57,667 nt of DNA from a bacterium (GTDB lineage: Bacteria > Krumholzibacteriota > Krumholzibacteriia > LZORAL124-64-63): positions 1 to 57,667 of the forward strand of contig JAAESD010000333.1 of assembly GCA_024229695.1 (NCBI GenBank). Reading direction: 5' to 3'. Shown here in pieces: positions 9,024 to 18,270 of the stretch. The position numbers were made by a program, and so were the translations under genes. Every line of letters begins with the position of its first letter. The first letter of the stretch is position 1. Below the pieces are notes generated by a model. It was not told where the DNA came from. It worked only from the letters and a program-made list of their open reading frames with translations, and made no database searches.

Positions 9024-9858
9024 GCTCACCGCCTTTGCGTACTGGATCAAGTATATTGCGTATACCATCACCTAATAAGTTGGCGCCCAGAACAGTCAAG
9101 GTAATTGCAATACCCGGGATTGCAGCAAGCCACCACGCCTCCAGCAAATGGCCGCGCCCTTGCTCAATCATTGCACCCCATGAAACTTCCGGGTGCTGAA
9201 CTCCAAGCCCCAGATAACTGAGAAATGACTCCAGTAAGATGGTATTACCAAGCCGCAAGGCCATCGATATCAGAACAACAGGCAGTACATGTGGAAGAAT
9301 GTGTTTTGACATAATAAATATTGAGCTGAATCCAAATCCTCTTGCTGCAAGAACAAAGTCACGTTCTTTCAGAGAAAGGACTTCACTGCGAACCAGTCTG
9401 GCTATCGACATCCAGCCAGTTATACCAATTACAATAATGACAAGCATCAATGAAGGTTTTGTAACTGCGGCCAGAAGGAGGACAAGAAATATGCGTGGAA
9501 AAACAAGCATCAGATCTGTAAATGACATCAGTATTCGATCCAACCAACAAGGGCCATAACCGGCAAGCAAGCCGACTATTGTACCGACTATCGCTGATAA
9601 TAGAACAGCAATGGCAGCCGCTACCAACGAAGAACGACCGCCATACATAAGTCGTATGAAAACATCCCGACCCAAAAGATCTGTGCCAAAAATATGCTCT
9701 TTAGAAGGTTGCTCCATTGATTGTTCTCTATCGCCCAGCATAGACGGGCTGCCATCAACCAGCAGTGGACCGAAAATACTGAAAACTATTAACAACAGCA
9801 GAATGAAAATGCCCACACTGGCTGACTTGTCGCTGCAAAGTGATTTCAGGAAATTCAC
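9016..9858 (-). CDS. ABC transporter permease, DppC/OppC type
   Basis: The 280-residue inner-membrane protein has about six hydrophobic segments, starting with one at residues 15-35 (VGIFILLLLIVFSIFGPLLV). The conserved DppC feature FGTDLLGRDVF follows it. The cytoplasmic EAA loop is visible around LAARGFGFSSIFIMSKHILP, and the family ending SFLSYLGLGVQHPEVSWGAM is present. It pairs with the DppB-like permease, whose stop overlaps its start in the ATGA arrangement (9855-9858), so translation is probably coupled. Confidence 0.9.
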   Translation of the reverse strand: MNFLKSLCSDKSASVGIFILLLLIVFSIFGPLLVDGSPSMLGDREQSMEQPSKEHIFGTDLLGRDVFIRLMYGGRSSLVAAAIAVLLSAIVGTIVGLLAGYGPCWLDRILMSFTDLMLVFPRIFLVLLLAAVTKPSLMLVIIVIGITGWMSIARLVRSEVLSLKERDFVLAARGFGFSSIFIMSKHILPHVLPVVLISMALRLGNTILLESFLSYLGLGVQHPEVSWGAMIEQGRGHLLEAWWLAAIPGIAITLTVLGANLLGDGIRNILDPVRKGGEHE

Positions 9859-10838
9859 TTGCCACCACCAGAACGCAGCTTGATTCTGGGATCGACAAAT
9901 GCGTAACCCAGATCAGCCAGTAAATTACCCAATACAACCATAAATGCCGACACGGTTACTGTCCCCATTATGATCGGGTAGTCACGAGCGAATATTGCTT
10001 CAACTGTCAACCTGCCCATTCCTGGCCAGGAAAATATTGTTTCGGTTATCACTGCTCCACCAAGCAGAAACGGAATATTCAAACCAACTATTGTGATAAT
10101 TGGCAGCAATGAATTTCTAAGTGCATGGTTCCAGAGAATTCGTTTTTTTGAAAGCCCGCGAGCACGCGCTGACATAATGAAATCTTTTTGCAATACTTCC
10201 AAAACGCTGGTTCGGACATATCGGGCAGTTCCAATTACCGTCGATACTCCAAGTACAAAAACCGGCAAAACCAGATGTCGCAAAGTATCCAGGAATTGCT
10301 GGCCTGGAGACATCCATTCCAGATCGATAGAATTCATGCCCCCTGAAGGCAACCATCCCAACAACCTGCAGAAGACGAGTATCAACATCAGCCCCAGCCA
10401 GAAAGACGGAAGTGAATATACCATCAGCCCGGTTGACATAGTGAACCGTTCCAACTTGCTGCCGGACCTATGAGCCATCCACACACCAAGGGGTATTGCT
10501 ATAATCAGATGTAAAATAAATGAACAAGCAGCCAGGAAGAGTGTGTTGGGAATAACATCGGCGAGTTCATTTGCTACGGGCCGACCACTACGAAGGCTGT
10601 CCCCCAGGTCACCATGCAGAATCACTCCTGTGATCCAGGATCCGAACTGCTTGTATATCGGCTTATCCAATCCAAGTTTGGATTCAATTATTAATCGTTG
10701 CTCTTCAGTAGAATCATGTCCCAGAAACAGTTCAACAGGATCACCTGGAGCCAGATGGATAAAAAAGAATATACAAGTCAACGCTGCCAGTATTAGCAAC
10801 AATGAGCCAAATATTCTACCTGTTACAAATCGGGTCAT
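9855..10838 (-). CDS. ABC transporter permease, DppB/OppB type
   Basis: The 327-residue protein begins with a membrane segment and the family motif FFIHLAPGDPVELFLG. It contains several further membrane segments, the EAA loop (SARARGLSKKRILWNHALRN) and the ending ITETIFSWPGMGRL typical of DppB. AGAAGGAC stands before the ATG at 10838. It is first in the three-gene importer unit. No periplasmic substrate-binding protein gene lies in the window; the neighbour on the other strand is an unrelated lipoprotein, so the binding protein must be elsewhere. Confidence 0.9.
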   Translation of the reverse strand: MTRFVTGRIFGSLLLILAALTCIFFFIHLAPGDPVELFLGHDSTEEQRLIIESKLGLDKPIYKQFGSWITGVILHGDLGDSLRSGRPVANELADVIPNTLFLAACSFILHLIIAIPLGVWMAHRSGSKLERFTMSTGLMVYSLPSFWLGLMLILVFCRLLGWLPSGGMNSIDLEWMSPGQQFLDTLRHLVLPVFVLGVSTVIGTARYVRTSVLEVLQKDFIMSARARGLSKKRILWNHALRNSLLPIITIVGLNIPFLLGGAVITETIFSWPGMGRLTVEAIFARDYPIIMGTVTVSAFMVVLGNLLADLGYAFVDPRIKLRSGGGK

Positions 10839-10877
10839 TCAATAGTCCTTCTGGAGCCAAATCAACAAGAATGAATG

Positions 10878-10907
10878 ATACTAGGTTCCTTATGCTGTAA
10901 TGGTCAA
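10878..10907 (-). promoter_or_regulatory. Sigma70-like promoter for the ABC importer
   Basis: On the minus strand TTGACC (10902-10907), an 18-base spacer and TAGTAT (10878-10883) lie about 40 bases before the DppB-like start codon. Confidence 0.6.
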
Positions 10908-11028
10908 GTGTAGTGAATATTTCCCGGACGGTTTTTCGATAAATAACAGTCAAGAAATACAGTTCCTCTGCCGATATAAAACTAGAATAGAATTAATTGT
11001 GAAATCAATTGCTTGTTGGAGGGCAGAA

Positions 11029-13074
11029 ATGGAAATAACTAAAATGCTAAGATATCATGCGGCATACGTATTGATACTGGGACTTGTTGTGTCTGGCTGT
11101 ACAATTGAAAAGCCGGAAATGCCAACATTTTCAACCAACCTGACAGTACCACTCGGTACTGAATCTGTTACTGTCTGGGACCTGGTTGAAGAGAATGAAG
11201 ATCTGATTTCCGTAGGTGACAATTCGGTTCTCGGATTTTCTCTCGATGGGGATACGACCAGCCTTGTACTTGAATTCGACTACGGAACTGAAATTGAAGA
11301 AACTGAACTTCAAACAGAAGTCGGAGTAATCTCAATTGACGGTACTCCACCAATCGAATTCGGCTTTCAGGCAAGTGATCTATCTGAAATGATTGAACAC
11401 CTCCCGCCTGAACTGGAAGATATTCCGTCATTTACTTTTGATGTCGATGGTGATCCTTCAGATATTGAGGGCATATCAAATGCCACAATTCAAACCGGTG
11501 AAATTTCACTCACATTAACAAATAACTTGCCTGTCCCTATTTCAGGAACAGAGGAGCCAGAGTTAATTGAAGTAACTCTCCTTGATGGCGATACTATGGC
11601 GCCGTTTGCGATATTCATATTCGAAGAAGAAATACTTCCAGGCGAATCAGAAACTAAAGTAGCTGACCTTGCCGGAGAATCTTTGCCAGGCACCATGGCT
11701 GTAATACTTGTTGGAGGCTCCCATGGTGGCCATGCTCCAGGCGGAATATCACCAGAACATAGCATGGATGTTGTACTGCAACTTTCAGACTTGGTAGTTA
11801 CCGATGCAATCGCAGAGATTGATTCACAAGAAATGAAAACATCGGGGTCCCTTGCCCTTCCTGATTCTTTGGGCCTGATTAGTGCAAAAATTGGCCAGGG
11901 AGATCTGGCAATCAATTTTGACAATGGCCTTGCTGTTCCATGTAATATCGAAATTTCATTTGATGAGCTATTTCTAGCCAACGGTTCTCCACTGGTTATC
12001 AACTTGGATCTGCCGGCATTCCAATCTGGTGAATCAGCGACTTCTCTTGAAAATGCAACTATCGAATCCACTAATGGCGAAGTAATACCTGAGCTCAACT
12101 ATAATGTTTCAGTTGTAACTCCGGGCAGTAGCGGTGAAATAGTTCGGATCAGTAGTACTGATTTTATCAACCTGTCAATCTCTCCATCGAGGCTGTCTCT
12201 TGAATCTGTAACTGGTATTCTACCGATGGAAACCTGGGAACTGGATCCTGTTTCAGAGGAACTTGACCTTCCAGATGATTTCGATGGGTTCCATTTAGCT
12301 GGCACTTCATTGTTCATTAATATTGATAATGGCACAAGTGTAGGTGGTGAAATTGATTTCAGCATCACAGGTCATCACCTGGATGGCAGAAGCACAACAG
12401 TCAGTCATCAGGGTGACATCATCGCAGCCACAGATGGAATTGATGGACATACCCTAATTATCCTTGATGAGAATAATAGCAATATCAATGAACTGATCAG
12501 TGATCTACCGGATCATATTGAGTTTAGTGGAGATATTTCAGTTGGTGGCAATGGAGAAGTTGGTACAGTACGTAATGGTGATAAAGCCAGTGTGTCCTGG
12601 AGCATCTCCGCCCCATTAAGTTTTTCGCTGGACCCAAGCTCTATAGATACAGACCCGGAACTTCTGGATCTTGATGAAGAAACAACTGACAGGCTACGCG
12701 AAAATTTAATTCAAAGTGAATTGCTGGCTCTCATTGATAACAGCTTTCCTTTTGGAGTTGAACTGAACCTGTTTATCGGTACAGACACAACAACAGTACT
12801 TGAATCGCCGGAAGCAGTAATCGGGCCAATCTCGGTTGCATCGGGTATAGTAGACTCACAAACGGGATGGGTAACTGATCCTGTTACTTCTAGCAATACC
12901 ATAATCATTGACCAGACAATAATCGATCTGATCACCTCTGAGGGAGCTTGCTCTGCAATAATGGTGACTATGCCTGGTACTAATGGTCAGACGGTAACAG
13001 TCCGAGCCGATGATGGCATAGCTTTCAGTGGTGTAATCAGCGCAGAAGTCCTTATCAACGACGATTTGAGGTAA
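11029..13074 (+). CDS. Large acidic lipoprotein of unknown function
   Basis: The 681-residue product starts at 11029, where GGAGGGC precedes ATG; an upstream in-frame extension has no signal or site. A lipobox VVSGC places the lipidated Cys at 24. The mature chain is strongly acidic, rich in Ser, Thr, Ile and Val, and almost without Cys, which suggests repeated beta-sandwich domains. I see phrases that recur loosely, such as LSLTLTNNLPVPIS/LAINFDNGLAVPCN/LFINIDNGTSVGGE, which look like diverged copies of one domain. The next gene, a barrel protein, follows after only five bases. No enzyme motif is visible and I do not recognise the family; a surface or periplasmic partner of that barrel is a guess. 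Confidence 0.75.
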   Translation: MEITKMLRYHAAYVLILGLVVSGCTIEKPEMPTFSTNLTVPLGTESVTVWDLVEENEDLISVGDNSVLGFSLDGDTTSLVLEFDYGTEIEETELQTEVGVISIDGTPPIEFGFQASDLSEMIEHLPPELEDIPSFTFDVDGDPSDIEGISNATIQTGEISLTLTNNLPVPISGTEEPELIEVTLLDGDTMAPFAIFIFEEEILPGESETKVADLAGESLPGTMAVILVGGSHGGHAPGGISPEHSMDVVLQLSDLVVTDAIAEIDSQEMKTSGSLALPDSLGLISAKIGQGDLAINFDNGLAVPCNIEISFDELFLANGSPLVINLDLPAFQSGESATSLENATIESTNGEVIPELNYNVSVVTPGSSGEIVRISSTDFINLSISPSRLSLESVTGILPMETWELDPVSEELDLPDDFDGFHLAGTSLFINIDNGTSVGGEIDFSITGHHLDGRSTTVSHQGDIIAATDGIDGHTLIILDENNSNINELISDLPDHIEFSGDISVGGNGEVGTVRNGDKASVSWSISAPLSFSLDPSSIDTDPELLDLDEETTDRLRENLIQSELLALIDNSFPFGVELNLFIGTDTTTVLESPEAVIGPISVASGIVDSQTGWVTDPVTSSNTIIIDQTIIDLITSEGACSAIMVTMPGTNGQTVTVRADDGIAFSGVISAEVLINDDLR

Positions 13075-13079
13075 CAGCA

Positions 13080-14324
13080 ATGTTGAACAAAATTTTACTA
13101 TTTACGATAATACTGAATTTCCTGGTCCTTGTCCCCTGTGAAGGGTTCTGCTTCACTGGTGCTCGTAGTCAGGGACTTTGCAATGCTTCCACCGCTTCTT
13201 CACGAGGGTTGGAATCGATAGCATGGAATCCGGCAAATCTTGTTATCGATACCGGTTCAGGGTTTGAGATTATTCTACCATCACTTGCAATAGATGCTGG
13301 CAACAACTCCTTCTCGCTCAACAGATATAATGAGATATCTGGTGCAGTACTTACCAATGCCGATAAACTGGAAATACTATCCGATATTCCTGACGGCGGG
13401 CTGAGCATGGATTTAAATGCAAATGCAGTACTCCTGGGGCTCAGAAAAGGGAATATAGCTCTTACTTTCCAGGGAGCCGGATCGGGATATGGCACAATTG
13501 ACAAAGATTTTGTAGATCTTGTGTTGATGGGAAATGAGATCAATCAGGAATTCAGATTTGAAGATACTGATGCTCAGGGTCATGGTATTGGAAAGGCAAC
13601 ACTTTCTTATGCGAGGCCGTTGATAACAAACAAAGTTTACCGACTCTCAGCTGGAGTTAATACACATTATCTCCACGGAATTTATGGGTTCGATATCGCG
13701 TCGGCAGATGGCAGCATAATTACCGAGCTCAGTGGCATAAATGGTTCTGCTTCTGCAGAATATTTAACTGCAAAAGGTGGTTCAGGATATGCTGTTGATT
13801 TAGGCGTCTGCCTGCAAGCACCACGCGGTTGGACTTTCGGGCTTGCAATTCAAAATGTTGCTGGTTCAATGAACTGGGATACTGATATTGAAAGGCACAC
13901 GTGGTCAGCAACTGCTGACTCGATTACGATTCTAAGTGATGACATATCTGATAATGTTACAACTACTGAAACAGAAACAGTTGGTCAAGCATGGAGCGAA
14001 AGCCCAGCTGGAATCGTACGAGCCGGTTGCAGTAAAAAGTTTGGACAGTTTCTATGCTCTGCAGATGTTTCCAAGTACCTGGAAAAAAGAAGCGGCATGC
14101 AGAACACTCCCGAACTCAGTTTCGGCTGTGAACTTGGATCTACATTTGTTCAACCACGATTGGGAGTTGCCGTTGGTGGCCCAGCATCGCAACGAGCTGC
14201 TGCAGGGTTGGGATTAAATGTTGGATCGGCACACTTTGATGTTGCAGTTGCAACAGCTGGTGGGTTTGCCAATGAGGACAGCCAGGGTCTGGCAATTGCA
14301 TCAAGTATGATTGTCCGATTCTAA
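13080..14324 (+). CDS. Outer-membrane beta-barrel protein (PorV/DUF5723-like)
   Basis: The 414-residue protein has a hydrophobic N-terminus (MLNKILLFTIILNFLVLVPC) that serves as a signal peptide. It then shows the pattern GARSQGLCNASTASSRGLES followed by IAWNPANL, the same layout as the GARA...NPAGL signature of PorV/PorQ and related FadL-like families. Alternating strands run to a terminal Phe (SSMIVRF), as in outer-membrane barrels. GAGGTAA inside the end of the lipoprotein gene serves as its ribosome-binding site, so the two are co-translated. It ends four bases into the convergent lipM-type gene. The molecule it carries or binds is unknown. Confidence 0.75.
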   Translation: MLNKILLFTIILNFLVLVPCEGFCFTGARSQGLCNASTASSRGLESIAWNPANLVIDTGSGFEIILPSLAIDAGNNSFSLNRYNEISGAVLTNADKLEILSDIPDGGLSMDLNANAVLLGLRKGNIALTFQGAGSGYGTIDKDFVDLVLMGNEINQEFRFEDTDAQGHGIGKATLSYARPLITNKVYRLSAGVNTHYLHGIYGFDIASADGSIITELSGINGSASAEYLTAKGGSGYAVDLGVCLQAPRGWTFGLAIQNVAGSMNWDTDIERHTWSATADSITILSDDISDNVTTTETETVGQAWSESPAGIVRAGCSKKFGQFLCSADVSKYLEKRSGMQNTPELSFGCELGSTFVQPRLGVAVGGPASQRAAAGLGLNVGSAHFDVAVATAGGFANEDSQGLAIASSMIVRF

Positions 14325-15043
14325 AAAGCAGAAATTTCTAAATTGAGAGTTTTGGCAAAAGAGTTAATCAACTTTTTTGCCAATTCTTCATAATCACGTT
14401 GATAATCTGTGTCTGTTAATTCATAAAGATTTGTAGTCGATTTTTCTATTTCCTCGACCGACAGCTTTCCGGGAGCATCAACACTTAGCAACTCGGTTAA
14501 CTGAGCATGAGCTGGTCCACACAATATTGAACCGTGTTGTAAGAAAACTCCATTGGTTCGGCGTTGAGCAGAACCGATTATTTTCTTCCCCTGGACTGTG
14601 ATTTCATGTTTACCTGCCGACTTGAAACATATACTTGCTCTGGCTTCTGCTAGAGTTTCACCATCAGATATATCCGGGTCGAGACCCATCCCCTGTAAAA
14701 ACCGAATGAGTGCTGCATTAATCAGCATGTAAGTATCGTGTAGAGTATTGCCAAACAACTCCGATGGCGAAGAACCAATAATTGCATAAGTCAGTTCCTG
14801 GGCATGCAAAATAGCCCTGCCGCCAGTTGCACGCCTGACCAGCCCATACCCTTTTGATTCAATTTCAGCGTGATTGAAGCTGTCGTCCTTCTGGTGATAA
14901 CCACGACTGACAGCATACGGATTCCAGGTATAGATTCTGAGTATTGGATCATCTTCCGGCTTGTGATTTGCCAGAAGGTCTGAATCGATCTGCATATTGA
15001 CGGCCCCGGATGCAGGACCGTCGTTTCTTATTCTTAGTTTCAT
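14321..15043 (-). CDS. lipM: Octanoyltransferase/lipoate-protein ligase family protein, LipM-like
   Basis: The 240-residue protein belongs to the biotin/lipoate protein ligase fold. It has RRATGGRAILH (70-80), Cys139 in SICFKSAGKHEI, and the catalytic-lysine motif GKKIIGSAQ (152-160) followed by LQHGSIL. LipM enzymes use a Cys in this position to carry octanoate from acyl-ACP to GcvH; LplA ligases lack it. The gene comes five bases after gcvPB, in the glycine cleavage operon, so GcvH is the likely acceptor. LipL or LplA activity remains possible because the subfamilies differ little in these motifs. No lipoyl synthase gene is present here. Its stop codon overlaps that of the convergent barrel gene by four bases. 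Confidence 0.8.
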   Translation of the reverse strand: MKLRIRNDGPASGAVNMQIDSDLLANHKPEDDPILRIYTWNPYAVSRGYHQKDDSFNHAEIESKGYGLVRRATGGRAILHAQELTYAIIGSSPSELFGNTLHDTYMLINAALIRFLQGMGLDPDISDGETLAEARASICFKSAGKHEITVQGKKIIGSAQRRTNGVFLQHGSILCGPAHAQLTELLSVDAPGKLSVEEIEKSTTNLYELTDTDYQRDYEELAKKLINSFAKTLNLEISAF

Positions 15044-15047
15044 TATG

Positions 15048-16532
15048 TTATCCGCAGTTACAAGGCCCCATCCAGCTCAAATCAGGCTGTCTGGCAGCTT
15101 TGGTTTCATCCATTCTGCCAACCGGAGTTGAAACGGGAGCATTATGCAGCAGCTCTGGATTATTTTCAGCCTCTTCCCTGATCGATTTTATAGCCGCAAT
15201 AAACAGCTTGAGCGATTCCAAAGACTCAGTCTCAGTAGGCTCAATCATCAATGCTTCATCAACAATCAGAGGGAAATATACAGTCGGTGCGTGCATGCCA
15301 TAATCGAGTAACCGCTTTGCAACATCCAGAGTCCTGACTCCAAATTTTTCTTTCCACTGTTTCCCAGTAGCAACAAATTCGTGCAAACAATCCTCACTGT
15401 GATCAATATCAAGAACACCTGACAGTTCTGCTTTTATATAGTTGGCATTAAGAACGGCAATCTCTGAAACTCTTGTCAGACCGTTGCCACCACATCGTAA
15501 AATGTAAGTCAGAGCTCTAATGCAAATGCCAACGTTACCAAAGTAAGGGTGCACAGATGGTCTTTGCTCTTGATAGCTAGTGAGTTCAAATTGCCCATCT
15601 TCCTCAACAATTATTGGGGCAGGCAGAAACGGAGCCAATTCTTCAGTTACGCAAATTGGACCTGAGCCTGGACCGCCACCACCGTGAGGCGTAGAGAATG
15701 TTTTGTGCAAGTTAAGATGAATAACGTCGAAGCCCATGTCCGCAGGTCTGGATTTTCCCATAATTGCATTCATGTTTGCGCCATCCATATAAAGACGACC
15801 ACCAGCTTCATGAATAATCTTTGAAATCTCCACGATATCTTTTTCAAACAAACCAAGCGTACTTGGATTTGTAATCATTATTCCAGCTGTATTTTCATTG
15901 CAGGCAGCTCTTAGAACTTCAAGATCGATACGACCATCGGCGCCAGATTTAATGGTCACCGGTTTCATCCCGGTAACTACAACTGATGCAGGATTGGTTC
16001 CATGAGCTGAGTCGGGAATTAGGACTTCATCCCTGTTGTCATTGCCATTGGCAAGATGAAAAGCTCTGATTACCTGCATACCCAGGAACTCGCCATGGGC
16101 ACCAGCTGCAGGTTGAAGGCAACAGTCTGAGAATCCGGTTATCTCACAAAGCATGTCCTGCAAAATATAAAGAGCTTCAAGCATTCCCTGGATATCTTCT
16201 ACATCTTGTTCAGGGTGCAGAGAACTGAACCCGGGCAATGCTGCAACCCGTTCATTCATCCTTGGGTTATACTTCATCGTACAACTGCCAAGAGGATACA
16301 TGCCGCGTTCTATGTGATGATTCAAAGTTGAAAGTGCTGTGAAATGCCGCATAACTTCTGGTTCAGAAATCGATGGTAAATCACACTCATTCTGACGCAA
16401 ACTTCCTTCGGGAAGGTTGACTGTAACCGGAGCACCTGTCCATGAAGGTAACTTGTAACCTGACACTCCTTCTCTGCTTTTTGTAAACAGAGATTCTTGC
16501 AGTTCTGAACACCATCGTGATTCCCTGGTCAT
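15048..16532 (-). CDS. gcvPB: Glycine dehydrogenase (decarboxylating) subunit 2
   Basis: The 494-residue protein is the PLP-carrying half of the split P-protein, which decarboxylates glycine and loads the aminomethyl group on lipoylated GcvH. The PLP lysine is K277 in LNLHKTFSTPHGGGGPGSG. SAHGTNPASVV (175-185) and YPLGSCTMKYNPR (79-91) are also typical of the family. Its length fits subunit 2 of two-subunit enzymes. Its ATG overlaps the gcvPA stop by four bases, which couples the two subunits. Confidence 0.96.
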   Translation of the reverse strand: MTRESRWCSELQESLFTKSREGVSGYKLPSWTGAPVTVNLPEGSLRQNECDLPSISEPEVMRHFTALSTLNHHIERGMYPLGSCTMKYNPRMNERVAALPGFSSLHPEQDVEDIQGMLEALYILQDMLCEITGFSDCCLQPAAGAHGEFLGMQVIRAFHLANGNDNRDEVLIPDSAHGTNPASVVVTGMKPVTIKSGADGRIDLEVLRAACNENTAGIMITNPSTLGLFEKDIVEISKIIHEAGGRLYMDGANMNAIMGKSRPADMGFDVIHLNLHKTFSTPHGGGGPGSGPICVTEELAPFLPAPIIVEEDGQFELTSYQEQRPSVHPYFGNVGICIRALTYILRCGGNGLTRVSEIAVLNANYIKAELSGVLDIDHSEDCLHEFVATGKQWKEKFGVRTLDVAKRLLDYGMHAPTVYFPLIVDEALMIEPTETESLESLKLFIAAIKSIREEAENNPELLHNAPVSTPVGRMDETKAARQPDLSWMGPCNCG

Positions 16533-17884
16533 AGTGTACCCTCCATAAAATCACGAACAATATCTGTGAACAGTTCAATATCAGCGTGGTTGCGTTTTTC
16601 AGTTACAGCAACCAGCAAATCTTTGTTTGAACAGCCTGCAAAACCAGAAAGTTCGATTCCTGCCAGAATTCCGCACTCGCGAGCGAACTTTGTAAACAGT
16701 TTGGCCTCTACTGGCAGACGTAAAACGAATTCATTGTAAACCGAAGTGCCAAACGGCAACTCAATCCCTGGAATTTCTTCCAGTCCCCTGATCAAAGCCT
16801 GACATCTGAGATGATTGTTTTCAGCCATTGTATTCAAGCCTTCTTTGCCAAGAATCGACATAAATACTGTAGCACGTAGAGCATTCAAGCCCTGGTTTGA
16901 GCAGATGTTACTCGACGCTTTTTCGCGACGAATGTGTTGCTCACGAGTTTGTAAAGTCAGTACATAACCATCCCGGTCATTTGTGTCGGTAGTTCTGCCA
17001 ACAACTCTGCCCGGTATCTGTCTTTTCAATGCATCAGTGCAGGATAAAAATCCCAACAGAGGGCCACCCCATGAAGTTGGGATGCCAAAAGGCTGAGCCT
17101 CACCAACAGCTACCGCAGCACCATACTCAGCAGGCGGTTTCAGCATCGGCAGAGAAACAGGATTCACCGCAGCAACAAGTAGAGCTTTACTCTCTTTTAC
17201 AACTGCTGCAATTTCATCGACCTTCTCAACTACACCTAAATAGTTTGGATTTTGAAGGACAACTGCGCCTACCGAATCTTCAAGCAAGTCTTTCAGTGAT
17301 GCAATGTCGGCAGTGCCATTTTCTTCAACGCCATAAGTAAGAACTTTATAGCCTCTGCCTTCAAAACTGGTATTCAGTACTTTGGCCCAGCGTGGATTCA
17401 GAGTTTCTGGAAGTAAAACAGTTTGGCGTCTGGTCTTTGCCAACGCCATGCTGACACCTTCAACCAGAGCAGTGGAACCATCGTACATACTTGCATTGGA
17501 GACATCCAAGCCAGTCAAGCGGGTGATAAATGTCTGCCACTCATAAATCGCCTGCAAGGTTCCCTGGGAAACTTCAGGTTGATATGGAGTATAGGCAGTC
17601 AGAAACTCACTTCTGGAAATTATTGCATCAATAGCAGCTGGAATAATACTGTCGTAAACTCCACCACCCATAAATGAAATATAATCTGATTGGCCCTGAT
17701 TCCTTGCAGCCAGCCCGGACATCAAACGAGTAACTTCTTCTTCGCTCAAAGTGTCCGGCAACTCCAGGTTACCAGTGAATTTGCAGTTTTCAGGAATAGC
17801 AGCGAACAGTTCATCGACATTGCTTACGCCAATAGCTTGCAACATCTCACTGATTTCAGCTTCTGTATGAGGAATGTATGGCAT
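16529..17884 (-). CDS. gcvPA: Glycine dehydrogenase (decarboxylating) subunit 1
   Basis: The 451-residue protein is the partner subunit of GcvPB and lacks the PLP lysine. Family marks include FMGGGVYDSIIPAAIDAI, TAYTPYQPEVSQGTLQ and SMYDGSTALVEG. GAGAGGGTA directly precedes the ATG at 17884. It follows gcvH with a gap of seven bases and overlaps gcvPB, so the operon order is gcvT, gcvH, gcvPA, gcvPB. Confidence 0.96.
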   Translation of the reverse strand: MPYIPHTEAEISEMLQAIGVSNVDELFAAIPENCKFTGNLELPDTLSEEEVTRLMSGLAARNQGQSDYISFMGGGVYDSIIPAAIDAIISRSEFLTAYTPYQPEVSQGTLQAIYEWQTFITRLTGLDVSNASMYDGSTALVEGVSMALAKTRRQTVLLPETLNPRWAKVLNTSFEGRGYKVLTYGVEENGTADIASLKDLLEDSVGAVVLQNPNYLGVVEKVDEIAAVVKESKALLVAAVNPVSLPMLKPPAEYGAAVAVGEAQPFGIPTSWGGPLLGFLSCTDALKRQIPGRVVGRTTDTNDRDGYVLTLQTREQHIRREKASSNICSNQGLNALRATVFMSILGKEGLNTMAENNHLRCQALIRGLEEIPGIELPFGTSVYNEFVLRLPVEAKLFTKFARECGILAGIELSGFAGCSNKDLLVAVTEKRNHADIELFTDIVRDFMEGTL

Positions 17885-17891
17885 TACCCTC

Positions 17892-18260
17892 TCAGCCTCC
17901 GATTAGTTCATTATACCCTGCGGCATCCAGCAATGAGTCCAACTCTGAAGGATTACCCAACTTTACTTTAAACAACCAGCCATCTTCAAGAGGATCCTGA
18001 TTTACCAGCTCAGGTGTATCAAGAACACCTTCGTTGATTTCAGTAATTTCACCTGTCAATGGGCAGTAAAGATCTTCAACACTTTTTACAGTTTCAATTG
18101 TGCCAACCGGATCACCCTGTGAAACATCGGAGCCATCTTCTGGAAGCTCCAAAAAAACGACATCACCCATTTCACCTGCTGCATATTCTGTAACACCGAT
18201 AGTTGCAATATCACCATCAACAGCAATCCATTCGTGTTCTTTGGAATACCTTAAATCCAT
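17892..18260 (-). CDS. gcvH: Glycine cleavage system H protein
   Basis: The 122-residue protein carries the lipoyl arm that shuttles the aminomethyl intermediate between P, T and L proteins. The lipoylated lysine is K59 in TIETVKSVEDLY. The start at 18260 (MDLRYSKEHEW) matches the usual N-terminus and has AAGGAGA upstream; a longer frame reading back into gcvT is spurious. A lipM-type octanoyltransferase in the same operon probably modifies K59. Confidence 0.96.
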   Translation of the reverse strand: MDLRYSKEHEWIAVDGDIATIGVTEYAAGEMGDVVFLELPEDGSDVSQGDPVGTIETVKSVEDLYCPLTGEITEINEGVLDTPELVNQDPLEDGWLFKVKLGNPSELDSLLDAAGYNELIGG

Positions 18261-18270
18261 CACAATCTCC

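Noticed and set aside
11490-12098. 202-codon frame on the minus strand
   Set aside because: Antisense to the acidic lipoprotein, rich in Ser and Pro as expected from a shadow frame.
14321-14324. Four-base overlap of convergent stop codons as a regulatory antisense device
   Set aside because: Short tail-to-tail overlaps are common in compact genomes and no terminator or other structure supports a special role.
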